A stretch of DNA of 64,000 nt, from NCBI RefSeq assembly GCF_030817835.1, contig NZ_JAUSZR010000001.1, forward strand, positions 558,001-622,000, written 5' to 3'. Below, one piece after another: positions 42,057-50,951 of the stretch; the first letter of the stretch is position 1, and every line of letters begins with the position of its first letter. A program made the position numbers and the translations under genes. Origin of the DNA: Pseudarthrobacter sp. W1I19. GTDB lineage: Bacteria > Actinomycetota > Actinomycetes > Actinomycetales > Micrococcaceae. A model generated the notes under the pieces. The model ran no database searches and was not told the origin of the DNA. It saw nothing but the letters and a program-made list of their open reading frames with translations.

Positions 42057-44233
42057 AGTGCGGTGAAGCGCAGCAGCAGCGCGTGCTCCGGGTTGAGGAT
42101 CGGCATCGGCAGGCCCACCTCGGCCAGGAAGCGGCCGTTGGCCACAGCACCGTCCGCCAGCCAGGCGGGCGGCTGGACATGGATGAAAGTATGGCCGTAG
42201 TCGGCGTCCCCCGGGGCCGGGAAGATGGCCTCCACCCGGTAGTCGCGGTCCTGCTCCAGGCCGGGGATGGCCACCTTGCCGGGCTGCTCGGCGAACGCCG
42301 TCCGGGTGCTGACCAAGGCGAACAGGGCCGCCGTCGTGCCTGCCTCCGGTGACGTGGCAGCGACTGTGCCGTGCATCATCAGCGACTCATCCGGAACGTC
42401 CGCGCGGACCATCCGCCCACTGTGGATGAGGTCGCGGTGCTCCTTGTACAGGCCGATGAACCGCTTGAGCTCCTCCCGCTCGGCACCCGTGACCTGCCGG
42501 ACGTCCCACTCCATGCCGAAGTGGCCAAAGAGGGCGGTGATGGCGCGGAAGGACAAGTCATGGGTGCGGGCCGTGGTGTGTGACGTGGTGGGCCCGATGT
42601 GCCCGCCCACCAGCTCCGGCGGTACCACCAGCCCGGTCCACCGCTGGATGCTCTGGCGTTCCAGCGCGTCGTTGCAGTCCGAGGCCCAGATCCGGTCCGT
42701 CCGCTCCAGGATCCCCAGGTCCACGCGGGCGCCACCGGAGGAGCAGCTTTCAATTTCGACGCCGGGGTGCGCCTTCTTGAGCTCGTCGAACAGCCGGTAG
42801 GCGGCCAGGGTCTGCTCGTGGACGGAGGCGCGTCCGGCATGTCCGTGCTCAAGCAGGTCCCGGTTCTGGTCCCACTTCAGGTAGCTGATCCTGTTGTCGC
42901 GCAGCAGGGCGTCGATGCGGTCGAAGATGTACTGCCAGGCGTCAGGGTTGACGAGGTCGATGACGTGCTGGTTCCGCCATTCCAGGGGCAGCCGGCCGCC
43001 GTCCTTGTGCGACAGGGCGGCCGGGCCCACGATCCACTCCGGGTGTGCACGGGCGATGTCCGAATTGAGGTTGACCATTTCCGGTTCCACCCAAAGGCCG
43101 AATTCCATGCCGCGAGACGTGACGGCGTCGATCAGCGGGGTCAGCCCGTCCGGCCACAGGGTCTCATCGACGTACCAGTCGCCGAGCCCGGCGTGATCGT
43201 CCCGGCGGCCGCGGAACCAGCCGTCGTCGAGCACAAAACGTTCCACGCCGAGGTCCGCGGCCGAATCGGCGAGCTCGATCAGAGCGGACAGGTTGTGGTC
43301 GAAGTAAACAGCTTCCCACGTGTTCAGCACCACGGGACGTGGTTTGCCGCCGCCGGCGGCCGGCAGCACGTGGTGGGGGCGGGACCGGAACCAGCTGTAG
43401 AACGCCTCGCTGATGCCGTCCAGTCCGCGGTCCGAGTAGGCGGCGAACAGGGCGGGCGTGGTGTAGCTGCCATGGGGCGCGAGGATGACCTCGGCCGGTC
43501 CCAGGAGTTCGGATCCGCCGATCATGGTGCGGCCGTCGCCGATGGTGTCGGTGAACTGCTCGTGGTTGCCGCTCCAGGCCAGGTGGGTGGCCCAGACCTT
43601 GCCGTGGCGGTTGCCGAAACCCGGGGTTCCGGCGGCGAGCAGCAGGGACGAATCGTGGCCGGTGCGGCTGTGCCGGCCGGTCCGTACCCAGGTGCCCTGC
43701 TGGATGGCGCGGCGCTGTGGGTGGTTTTCCCGGCACCAGCGGCCGGTCAGGTCGAGGAGTTCGACGGCGTCAGGCGCCACCGGGAGGATGGTGGCCAGCT
43801 CGTCCAGCTGGTAAGGAGTGGTGCCGTCATTGGTGACGGTATGCCGCAGTTCCAGCAGGCCGCCGTCATGCAGTGCCAGGGTGGACTCCACGCTGAGGCC
43901 CGCCTCGGCGTCGGCCTGGGTGATGACCGCCGTAGTGCCCTCGGCATGTGCTGCCACGGTGCGAAGGCGCGGGGAGAAGTCCAGTCCGGAGACGCCGTCG
44001 GCCATGCGGTGCCCGCGCAGGCCCGGGCGGCCGCGCCAGCTGGAGGAGGCCTGGGGCAGGAGGCCGGCGGGTACGGTGGCGTCGATGGCGGAGTGGGGGA
44101 CGGGCTCGCCGAGGATGGCGAGGTCCGGAAGGGTGCTGCCAAGATCCGCGCCCCAATGGATGATCTCGGCCTCCCCGCTGTTGAAACTGATCACCAGGCT
44201 GGTGCCGGCGGAACGGAGGTGGAGGGGGTCCAT
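42047..44233 (-). CDS. Alpha-galactosidase (GH36)
   Basis: A 728-residue cytosolic GH36 enzyme that removes alpha-galactosyl groups from melibiose/raffinose-type sugars. The nucleophile Asp lies in LKWDQNRD (near residue 452) and the acid/base Asp in SCSSGGARVDLG (near 500). GLWVEPEMVN near 360 and the N-terminal beta-sandwich are typical. The ATG at 44233 was preferred over the TTG 21 bp upstream. It lies downstream of a sugar ABC transporter operon on the same strand, separated by a hairpin. Its stop codon lies inside a REP unit. Confidence 0.93.
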   Translation of the reverse strand: MDPLHLRSAGTSLVISFNSGEAEIIHWGADLGSTLPDLAILGEPVPHSAIDATVPAGLLPQASSSWRGRPGLRGHRMADGVSGLDFSPRLRTVAAHAEGTTAVITQADAEAGLSVESTLALHDGGLLELRHTVTNDGTTPYQLDELATILPVAPDAVELLDLTGRWCRENHPQRRAIQQGTWVRTGRHSRTGHDSSLLLAAGTPGFGNRHGKVWATHLAWSGNHEQFTDTIGDGRTMIGGSELLGPAEVILAPHGSYTTPALFAAYSDRGLDGISEAFYSWFRSRPHHVLPAAGGGKPRPVVLNTWEAVYFDHNLSALIELADSAADLGVERFVLDDGWFRGRRDDHAGLGDWYVDETLWPDGLTPLIDAVTSRGMEFGLWVEPEMVNLNSDIARAHPEWIVGPAALSHKDGGRLPLEWRNQHVIDLVNPDAWQYIFDRIDALLRDNRISYLKWDQNRDLLEHGHAGRASVHEQTLAAYRLFDELKKAHPGVEIESCSSGGARVDLGILERTDRIWASDCNDALERQSIQRWTGLVVPPELVGGHIGPTTSHTTARTHDLSFRAITALFGHFGMEWDVRQVTGAEREELKRFIGLYKEHRDLIHSGRMVRADVPDESLMMHGTVAATSPEAGTTAALFALVSTRTAFAEQPGKVAIPGLEQDRDYRVEAIFPAPGDADYGHTFIHVQPPAWLADGAVANGRFLAEVGLPMPILNPEHALLLRFTALGD

Positions 44234-44302
44234 AGGATCTCTTTCAGTGTTCAAGGGGTGCGCCTTAAGTTACGCACGGGAGGAAAGCAAGGGGAAGGGG
44301 TG

Positions 44303-44345
44303 GCCGGATGCCGCCGCCGCGAGGAGGGGAACGGCGGCATCCGGC
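44303..44345 (-). terminator. Intercistronic hairpin between binding protein and alpha-galactosidase
   Basis: A 14-bp perfect inverted repeat (GCCGGATGCCGCCG at 44303-44316, complement at 44332-44345). No U run is seen, so it may lower read-through or stabilise the transporter mRNA. Confidence 0.5.
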
Positions 44346-44384
44346 GCAGTGGCTGCGACCACATACGCAGCCACGTTTGGGGGC

Positions 44385-45725
44385 CTACTTGAACAGGGCG
44401 TTGACCTGTTCGTTGGCCTGGGTGAGGGAGCTTGCGGGCGCCTTGCCGGAGACCACGGCGTCCATGGCGGGCTCCATGATGCCCTTGACCTTTGCGGTGT
44501 TGTCCGTGATCGGGTACAGGAACGTGGTCTTGTTTTTGACGTGCTCGGTGAAGGCGGAGACGTCCACACCCTTGGCGGCGAACGCTTCCGCGGCCTTGTC
44601 CGAGGATGCCTTGAGCGCGGGGAAGACTACGGCCTTGGCAGCTACAACGTCCTGGCAGTCGGCCGAGGCGAGGTATTCCACCCACTTGATGGAGGCATCC
44701 TTCTTCTTGGTACCGGCCCAGATGGAGTCCGCCAGGCCGTTGAACATTGAGGCACGCTCGCCCTCCGGCCCCACCGGGGTGGGGGCGATGCCCACTTCGA
44801 TGCCCTTGTAGCCGGTGTACTGGCCAATCATCCAAGAACCATGGGCGTTGATGGCGGACTTGCCTGCCGCGAACGTGTCTGCCATGGCTGCCCCCACAGT
44901 GGTTTCCAGCTTGGGCATATAGCCCTTGTCCGCCAGGCCGGCGAACCATTCCATGCTTTCCTGGAACTTGGGGTCGTCGTAGTTGTAGTGGGTGCCCCAC
45001 GGGTTCTTGTCCGTGTGGGACCATCCGGTGGTATTGGTGAGGTAGCTCCATTCGGTCTGGCCGGAGGAGTCGCCGCCGCCGTTCAGGCCCAGCCCGTAGA
45101 CGGCAACGTTGTTCTTGTCGAAGCCGGGCTCGTCGCCGCGGTTGCCGCTCTTGTCCACGGTGAGGTGGGCAACAACTTTTTCGTATGTGCCGCCGTCCTC
45201 CGGGTTCCAGGTGAGGTTCTTCATCTGGTCCTCGGTAACGCCGGCGCTGGCCAGCATGGCTTTGTTGTAGAACAGGCCGATGGTGTCCCAGTCCTTGGGC
45301 AGGCCGTAGCGCTTGCCGTCCTGGCCAACCCACAGATCGGCGAGGCCCTCGTTGTAGCCCGTCAGATCGATGTTGTCCTTTTTGACGGCGTCGTCGATGG
45401 CCAGCAGCTGCTTGTTTTCGGCCAGTTCACCGTAGCGGCCCAGGTGGTTGGTGAACACGTCCGGGGCCGTGCCGCCCACGAAGCCGTTGGTGAGGGTGCT
45501 CCAGTAATCGTCCCAGCCGCGCTGGGTGATCTTGACCTTGATGTCCGGATTGGCCTTGGTGAAGTCGTCGGCGCACTGCTGGTACGCCGGGAGCTGGTTC
45601 GCGTCCCAGAGCCAGTAGCTGATCTCGCCCTTGGAGGACTCAGCCGAGGAAGCGGATCCGCTGCAGGCGGACAGGGACAGTGCCACAGCTGCGGCGACGG
45701 CGACGGCGCCGAGGGTTTTCTTCAT
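44385..45725 (-). CDS. Carbohydrate ABC transporter substrate-binding lipoprotein
   Basis: A 446-residue extracytoplasmic binding protein. The signal peptide ends in the lipobox ALSLSAC (Cys21), so it is a lipoprotein. EISYWLWDANQLPAYQQCADDFTKANPDIKVK and the later Trp/Tyr-rich stretches fit the MalE/MsmE-like family. It follows the two permease genes in the order permease-permease-binding protein-alpha-galactosidase, so the ligand is probably an alpha-galactoside such as raffinose or melibiose (inference). The ATPase is not encoded here and is likely a shared MsiK-type subunit. Confidence 0.93.
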   Translation of the reverse strand: MKKTLGAVAVAAAVALSLSACSGSASSAESSKGEISYWLWDANQLPAYQQCADDFTKANPDIKVKITQRGWDDYWSTLTNGFVGGTAPDVFTNHLGRYGELAENKQLLAIDDAVKKDNIDLTGYNEGLADLWVGQDGKRYGLPKDWDTIGLFYNKAMLASAGVTEDQMKNLTWNPEDGGTYEKVVAHLTVDKSGNRGDEPGFDKNNVAVYGLGLNGGGDSSGQTEWSYLTNTTGWSHTDKNPWGTHYNYDDPKFQESMEWFAGLADKGYMPKLETTVGAAMADTFAAGKSAINAHGSWMIGQYTGYKGIEVGIAPTPVGPEGERASMFNGLADSIWAGTKKKDASIKWVEYLASADCQDVVAAKAVVFPALKASSDKAAEAFAAKGVDVSAFTEHVKNKTTFLYPITDNTAKVKGIMEPAMDAVVSGKAPASSLTQANEQVNALFK

Positions 45726-45766
45726 GGTTCTACTTTCCGTTCGGGTGGGGAGGGATGGCGTGGTGG

Positions 45767-46693
45767 TCACTTGATGCCGGAGAAGCCGATGGAGTTGACG
45801 ATCTTCTTGCCGAAGGCCGCGAAGAGGATCAGCACTGGCAGGGCCGAGATGAGGGTCGCGGCCATGAGGCCGGACCAGTCCGGGGCACCCTGCGGCGACT
45901 GGGACTTGAAGACGCCCAGGCCAACCTGGAGCACACGGACGTCGTCCTGGGATCCCACCAGCAGGGGCCAGAAGTATTCGTTCCACTGGCCAATGAAGGT
46001 GAGCAGGGCAAGCGTGGCGATGGGGGCTGCGGCGTTGGGCAGGACGATCTGGAAGAAGATGCGAAGGTGCTTGGCGCCGTCGAGCATGGCCGCCTCCTCC
46101 ACCTCGCGGGACATGTTCAGGAAGAACTGCCGCAGGAAGAAGATGGCGAAGGGGGTCATGAAGATGTAGGGCAGGACCATGCCGAGCATCGTGTTGAGCA
46201 GGTCCAGGTTCTTGATCAGCAGGAAGTTGGGCAGGGCGGTGAAAATCGGCGGGACCAGCATGGTGCCCAGGAACAGGCTGAAGACCGCGTTCCGGCCCTT
46301 CCAGCGCAGGCGTGCAAAGGCATAGGCGGCCATTGCGCTGAAGAAGACTGCGCCCGCAGTGGTGATGGAAGAGAAGATGATCGAATTCCGCAGGTAGAGC
46401 CAGAAGTCGATTTGTGCCCCGGAACCGCCTTCAGCCACGGCATCCGCCGCTGACTGGAGCCCGAAGACCCGTTTGAAGGCGCCGAAGCTGAACTCCGCCG
46501 GCAGCAGGCTGGCGGCGTTGGTGGCCAGGGCGTTGTTGGTGGACAGTGCCGTGCGCAGGACCCAGAGGAAGGGAAGCACGGAGACGGCGATCGCAAGGAC
46601 CAGCAGGGCCCAGGCGGCGGCGCGACGGAGGTTGAAAGGACGACGGCGGCGGGTTACGGCCGGCAGCTGCGCCCGGCTTGCGGTGGTGGTCAT
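45767..46693 (-). CDS. Carbohydrate ABC transporter permease (MalG-type)
   Basis: A 308-residue inner-membrane permease with six membrane segments. The EAA loop is EEAAMLDGAKHLRIFFQIVLPNAAAPIATLALL (near 215-247), the site that contacts the ATPase. The end, KKIVNSIGFSGIK, is usual for MalG-type proteins. It overlaps the MalF-type gene by a few bases at its start and lies upstream of the binding-protein gene. Confidence 0.93.
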   Translation of the reverse strand: MTTTASRAQLPAVTRRRRPFNLRRAAAWALLVLAIAVSVLPFLWVLRTALSTNNALATNAASLLPAEFSFGAFKRVFGLQSAADAVAEGGSGAQIDFWLYLRNSIIFSSITTAGAVFFSAMAAYAFARLRWKGRNAVFSLFLGTMLVPPIFTALPNFLLIKNLDLLNTMLGMVLPYIFMTPFAIFFLRQFFLNMSREVEEAAMLDGAKHLRIFFQIVLPNAAAPIATLALLTFIGQWNEYFWPLLVGSQDDVRVLQVGLGVFKSQSPQGAPDWSGLMAATLISALPVLILFAAFGKKIVNSIGFSGIK

Positions 46694-46703
46694 GGAGGAC
46701 TCC

Positions 46704-47646
46704 TTAGTCCAGGTCCGACTCGTTGCCCTTGAGGAACTTCATTTGGATGAAGGCCACCAGGGCGAGGATGAGGAAGAGAATGACGGCGATGGCGGATCCG
46801 TAGCCGAAATCCGACTCGGTGAAGGCGCGCTGGTAGATGTAGTACTGGATGACGCGGGTGGCGTTGACCGGTCCGCCTGCGGTGGTCACGGCAACGGTGT
46901 CGAAGACCTGGAAGGAACCGATCACCGTCACCACCAGTACCAGCACCAGGACCGGACGCAGCAGGGGAATGGTGATCTTGCGGAAGGTCTGGAAGGCTGA
47001 CGCCCCCGTCCAGTTTCGCCACCTCGTACACATGGCCCGGGATGGCCTGCAGGCCGGCGAAGATCAGCAGCGCTGTGTAACCCATGTGCCGCCAGGTGTT
47101 AATCAGGGCCTGGGTGGGAATGGCCCACTCCTCGCTGCCGAAGAATGCCACGCGGGGGAGCCCCGCCCACTCGATCAACTGGTTCACCACGCCGATCTGG
47201 TAGTCGAGCATCCAGAACCACAGCAGTGCGGCGATGACGTTGGACATCAGGTAAGGCATCAGCAGGGCGCCGCGGATGATGGTGGATTTGACCACCTGGT
47301 GCATAAGGAGCGCCAGGCCCAGGGCCAGTGCGGTCTGCAGGACGATGTTCAGGAAAACGTACTGGCCTGTGACGGCCAGGGAATTCCAGAACAGCGGGTC
47401 CCTGGCGATAGCCGTGTAATTGTCCACCCCTACCCATTCCGGGTCTCCGAGGATGTTGTACTCGGTGAAGCTGAGGTACATGCCGCGGATGGTGGGGACC
47501 ACGTAGAAGGCGATGAACCCGATCATTGCCGGGGCGATGAAAAGCAGTGCGATCTTGAGGTCCCCGAGCTGGCGGAAGCCGCCAGCGCGCTTCGGTTTTT
47601 CCGGTACGGACGAAACAGATCTTGGGTGTTTGGCAAGGGTGGTCAT
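46704..47646 (-). pseudogene. Carbohydrate ABC transporter permease (MalF-type), frameshifted
   Basis: About 313 codons in two frames. From 47646 it reads MTTLAKHPRS, six-span permease sequence, to YEVAKLDG. There one extra base in the CCCCC at 47003-47007 shifts the frame. The rest of the EAA loop (ASAFQTFRKITIPLLRP) and the last two membrane segments continue in another frame to 46704. Removing one base restores the expected protein. The neighbouring operon genes are intact, so a sequencing error is plausible. If the shift is real, alpha-galactoside uptake through this system would be lost. Confidence 0.85.
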
Positions 47647-47664
47647 CTTCGACCCTTTCCTGAC

Positions 47665-47680
47665 TGTGACGGGGGTAACA
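47665..47680. promoter_or_regulatory. Crp/GlxR-like site before the alpha-galactoside transporter
   Basis: TGTGACGGGGGTAACA matches TGTGA-N6-TCACA at nine of ten fixed positions, 19 bp upstream of the MalF-type start codon. Confidence 0.5.
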
Positions 47681-47694
47681 AGTTGGAAAGCAAT

Positions 47695-47706
47695 CTACAC
47701 GAGTAG
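47695..47706. promoter_or_regulatory. Candidate LacI-family operator, copy 1
   Basis: CTACACGAGTAG is a near-palindrome with central CG-like symmetry. A close copy, TGACTCGAGTAG, lies at 47772-47783; both continue as AAG. LacI-type operators often have this form, and a LacI regulator is encoded at 49065. Confidence 0.5.
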
Positions 47707-47771
47707 AAGTAGCGCCGCAAGGATCACTTTTGCTGCTGTTTCTTGCCGGATTAGTTCACCTGCTGGCTTAT

Positions 47772-47783
47772 TGACTCGAGTAG
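47772..47783. promoter_or_regulatory. Candidate LacI-family operator, copy 2
   Basis: TGACTCGAGTAG, sharing ACnCGAGTAGAAG with copy 1, 77 bp away (centre to centre). The spacing allows looping, and the divergent position allows control of both the transporter and the oxidoreductase gene. Confidence 0.5.
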
Positions 47784-47856
47784 AAGCAAGTGCAACACTG
47801 GCTTCCTGATGGAGGGCGCCTGCCTTGGCGCCCTCGCAACGCGGGAAAGGCAGACA

Positions 47857-49056
47857 ATGACGTTTTCGATCGGTGTACTCGGCGCAGGACAGTTCGGCGG
47901 GCAGTTCGCACACCTTTTCAACCTCCACCCGGGGGTCAGCGACGTGTACGTGGTGGACGAGCGGCCCGAGCGTGCCGCCGAAGCCCGGGAGCGCTACCAC
48001 CTCGCAGGGTCCAAGGGGAGTTTTGAGGAACTGCTCGCTTCCGACGTCGACGCGGTTGCGATCTTCACTCAGCGCTGGACCCATGGCCCGCTGGTGGAGC
48101 AGGCGCTGCGCGCGGGCAAGCATGTGTACTCGGCCGTCCCCATGGCCGTTTCGGAAGAAGAGATTGCGCGCATCATTGACGCCGTCCGCGACACCGGGCT
48201 GGTGTACATGATGGGGGAGACCAGCTATTACAACCCGGCCACTGTATATGCGCGGGAGCAGCATGCAGCCGGGCGGTTCGGCCGGATCTTCTACTCGGAG
48301 GGCGACTACGTCCACGACATGGACCTCGGCTTTTACGACGCCTACCAGTACAGCGGCGGCGACCGCTGGAAGGAGACCGCCAGCTACCCGCCGATGCTCT
48401 ACCCCACCCACGCCATCGGGGGTGTGCTCGGCGCCGTTCCGGCGCACGCCGTCAGCGTCAGCTGCGTGGGGGTCCGGGATGACCGGAACGACGGCGTGTT
48501 CGATCAGGCCGTCAGCATGTTCGGCAACGACTTTTCCAACGCCACGGCGCTCTTTGAACTGAACGACGGCGGCGTGATGCGTACCAATGAAATGCGCCGC
48601 GTGGGCTATCCGTCCCACATCCGGGAGTCCCGGTTCAGGTTCTTTGGTACGGAGGCAAGCTTCGAGCAGCTGGCGAAGGTGACCGTCTGGCAGGACAAAA
48701 TGAACGTCCATGACATTTCGGAGCAGGTGGAAACGCGGCCCAGCATGTCCCTGGATGATCCTTCACTGGCTAACGTGGCCCCTGAGCTCCGGGACGCTTT
48801 TGTGTCCGGCCTCGCCCCCGTCCACAACGCCGAGCGGCTGCCGGAAGAGTTCCGCGGTGCACCCAACGGGCATGAAGGCAGCCACCACTTCCTCGTGGAT
48901 GATTTTGTGACCGCCGTGAACACGGGCACGCTTCCGCCAGTCAACGCCTGGGTGGCGGCCCGCTACACCCTGCCCGGGATCGTGGCCCACCAGTCGGCCC
49001 AGCAAAACGGCGCGCGGCTGCCCATCCGCGACTTCGGCGACGCCCCGGCCTACTGA
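47857..49056 (+). CDS. Gfo/Idh/MocA-family oxidoreductase
   Basis: A 399-residue NAD(P)-dependent sugar oxidoreductase. The N-terminal Rossmann domain has IGVLGAGQFGGQFAHLF and an acidic residue after strand 2 (VVDERPER) that suggests NAD. AGKHVYSAVPMAVSEEEI near 100 holds the usual Lys, although the typical EKP is replaced by SAVPMA. The C-terminal alpha/beta domain includes YPPMLYPTHAIGG, with the likely catalytic His near 185. The ATG at 47857 has a GGAAAGG site. It is divergent from the alpha-galactoside transporter and is followed 8 bp later by a LacI regulator gene. Confidence 0.85.
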   Translation: MTFSIGVLGAGQFGGQFAHLFNLHPGVSDVYVVDERPERAAEARERYHLAGSKGSFEELLASDVDAVAIFTQRWTHGPLVEQALRAGKHVYSAVPMAVSEEEIARIIDAVRDTGLVYMMGETSYYNPATVYAREQHAAGRFGRIFYSEGDYVHDMDLGFYDAYQYSGGDRWKETASYPPMLYPTHAIGGVLGAVPAHAVSVSCVGVRDDRNDGVFDQAVSMFGNDFSNATALFELNDGGVMRTNEMRRVGYPSHIRESRFRFFGTEASFEQLAKVTVWQDKMNVHDISEQVETRPSMSLDDPSLANVAPELRDAFVSGLAPVHNAERLPEEFRGAPNGHEGSHHFLVDDFVTAVNTGTLPPVNAWVAARYTLPGIVAHQSAQQNGARLPIRDFGDAPAY

Positions 49057-49064
49057 TAGCTAGC

Positions 49065-50093
49065 ATGTACTCCATGACCACTTCGGCAGTGCCGTCCCCG
49101 CGCGGGCCGGTGACGCGCAAGGACGTTGCGCGCTTCGCGGGCGTCAGCACCGCCGTCGTGAGTTATGTAGTCAATGGAGGGCCCAAAAAAGTGGCGCCCG
49201 CAACGGAAGCCAAAGTACAGGACGCCATCCGCCGGCTGGGGTACCGCCCGAATGCTGCCGCCCGGGCCCTGAAGCTCGGATCCAGCGAAACAATAGGGCT
49301 GGTCATTCCGGACAACAGCAACTCCTTCTTCTCGCTGCTGGCCCATGCCGTGGAAGATGCGGCCGCCGAACTGGGATACGCCCTGTTGCTGACCAACTCG
49401 GACGGAAACCTTGCCAAGGAACTGCGGAACCTCCGCAACCTTGCGGCACGACAGGTGGACGGGGTGATCCTTTCCAGTGTTTTGATGGAACCTGCCCTGC
49501 CGGAACTTGAATCTGCGGAGATTCCTGTTGTCCTGCTGAACCACAGTGCCGACGCTCCGGGATTCAACAGCGTGGGCGTTGACCTGGTGGCCGGGGCGAA
49601 AACAGCCGTGGAACATCTGATCGGCCACGGGCACACCAATATCGCCCTGGCCATGGGAACCAACACGGGCAACTACTATGACGGCCGTGAAGAGGGCTGG
49701 CTCCAGGCCCTTGCCGCGGCCGGCCTGTCCGAAGGTCCCATTGTCCGCACCCCGTTCACGCGGGAGGGCGGCTATGCCGCCGGGAAACGCCTCCTGGCCG
49801 CAGCAAGCCGTCCCACGGCTATCTTCGCCACCTCCGACCTGCAGGCGGTGGGTATCCTTCGGGCACTGCATGAAGCGGGCTTGTCAATCCCCAGGGACAT
49901 CGCCCTGGCTTCCTTCGACGGCTCGGCCGAGGCGGAGTACAGCTGGCCTCCCCTCACCACGGTGAAACAGCCGGCAAAAGCCATGGCGGAGGCCGCCGTC
50001 AGTGCCCTCATCGGGGCCCACCGCAACCAGGAATCCGAACACCTCATCTTCCCGGCCGAACTGCAGGTCCGGCAGTCCTGCGGCTGCCCTTAG
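49065..50093 (+). CDS. LacI-family transcriptional regulator
   Basis: A 342-residue repressor. The N-terminal helix-turn-helix is TRKDVARFAGVSTAVVSYVVNGG with hinge RRLGYRPNAAARALK (about residues 17-72). The sugar-binding domain begins ETIGLVIPDNSNSFFS and includes SRPTAIFATSDLQAVGILRAL and SFDGSAEAEYSWPPLTTVKQP. It is eight bases after the oxidoreductase gene and probably controls it and the divergent transporter through the two operator-like sites at 47695 and 47772. Confidence 0.93.
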   Translation: MYSMTTSAVPSPRGPVTRKDVARFAGVSTAVVSYVVNGGPKKVAPATEAKVQDAIRRLGYRPNAAARALKLGSSETIGLVIPDNSNSFFSLLAHAVEDAAAELGYALLLTNSDGNLAKELRNLRNLAARQVDGVILSSVLMEPALPELESAEIPVVLLNHSADAPGFNSVGVDLVAGAKTAVEHLIGHGHTNIALAMGTNTGNYYDGREEGWLQALAAAGLSEGPIVRTPFTREGGYAAGKRLLAAASRPTAIFATSDLQAVGILRALHEAGLSIPRDIALASFDGSAEAEYSWPPLTTVKQPAKAMAEAAVSALIGAHRNQESEHLIFPAELQVRQSCGCP

Positions 50094-50104
50094 CCTGGCT
50101 GATC

Positions 50105-50893
50105 CTAGGCTGCGGCCAGCCGCAGCCTGCCTACCCTCTCCTGCAGGACACGTTGTGCCTCGGAACCAAGTCCGGGATCACTGATCACCTCGTCCACTTC
50201 CTCCAGTGAGGCAATGGAACTGATGCCCAGCACCCCCCACTTGGTATGGTCCGCAAGCACCACAGTCTTCCTTGCGGCGGCCACAAAGGCGCGGTTCGTT
50301 TCGGCTTCGAGCAGGTTGGGCGTGGTGAAGCCTGCCGTCGCGTCCATACCGTGGACACCCAGGAACAGCAGGTCCAGGTGCAGCAGCTTCAGGGCGCTGG
50401 TGGCGATGGGGCCCACCAGCGCGTCCGACGGCGTTCGCTGGCCTCCGATCAGGATCACGGTGGAGCTGTAGCGGGCCGGGCCGGTTGACGCAGCGTGATG
50501 GAACAGGTCGGCGATGCGCACGGAGTTGGTGACCACCGTGATCTGTGGTCCATTGACCAGTTCCTTGGCCAGTGCCCAGGTGGTGGTCCCGGCGCTGAGG
50601 CCAACGGCCATTCCTTCCTGGACCAGCGCGGCAGCTTCAACGGCGATGGCACGCTTCTCCGCCGTCAGCTGCGTGGACTTAAGCTCAAAGCCGGGCTCGT
50701 GGGTGCTGGCATCGCCAGGAAGCTTGGCTCCGCCGTGGATCCGCTCCAGCTTGCCGCCTTCCTCCAGCAGCTCGATGTCCCGGCGGACCGTCATCAGTGA
50801 GACACCCAATTGCTGGGCGAGGTCCGAGACGCGGACAACCCGTTCGCGCTGGACGGCGTCCACGATGGCCTGGTGGCGTGCTGCGGGGAGCAT
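50105..50893 (-). CDS. DeoR/GlpR-family transcriptional regulator
   Basis: A 262-residue repressor. The N-terminal RHQAIVDAVQRERVVRVSDLAQQLGVSLMTVRRDIELLEEGGKLERIHGGAKL is the DeoR DNA-binding domain. The C-terminal effector domain has GLSAGTTTWALAKEL and KTVVLADHTKWGV. These proteins sense phosphorylated sugars. It is the last gene after the second sugar ABC operon on the same strand (58-bp gap), so it probably regulates that system. Confidence 0.93.
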   Translation of the reverse strand: MLPAARHQAIVDAVQRERVVRVSDLAQQLGVSLMTVRRDIELLEEGGKLERIHGGAKLPGDASTHEPGFELKSTQLTAEKRAIAVEAAALVQEGMAVGLSAGTTTWALAKELVNGPQITVVTNSVRIADLFHHAASTGPARYSSTVILIGGQRTPSDALVGPIATSALKLLHLDLLFLGVHGMDATAGFTTPNLLEAETNRAFVAAARKTVVLADHTKWGVLGISSIASLEEVDEVISDPGLGSEAQRVLQERVGRLRLAAA

Positions 50894-50951
50894 GGGGTTC
50901 CTTTCGTGCTGCGGGAGGGGGAGCGCTGTTCCCGTCAGAGTCCATCATGGT

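Noticed and set aside
44234-44254. TTG start giving a longer alpha-galactosidase
   Set aside because: The ATG at 44233 is a stronger start codon and begins the usual N terminus.
42599-44392. Plus-strand open frame of about 597 codons
   Set aside because: Antisense to the alpha-galactosidase; Val/Gly/Arg-rich shadow without a ribosome binding site.
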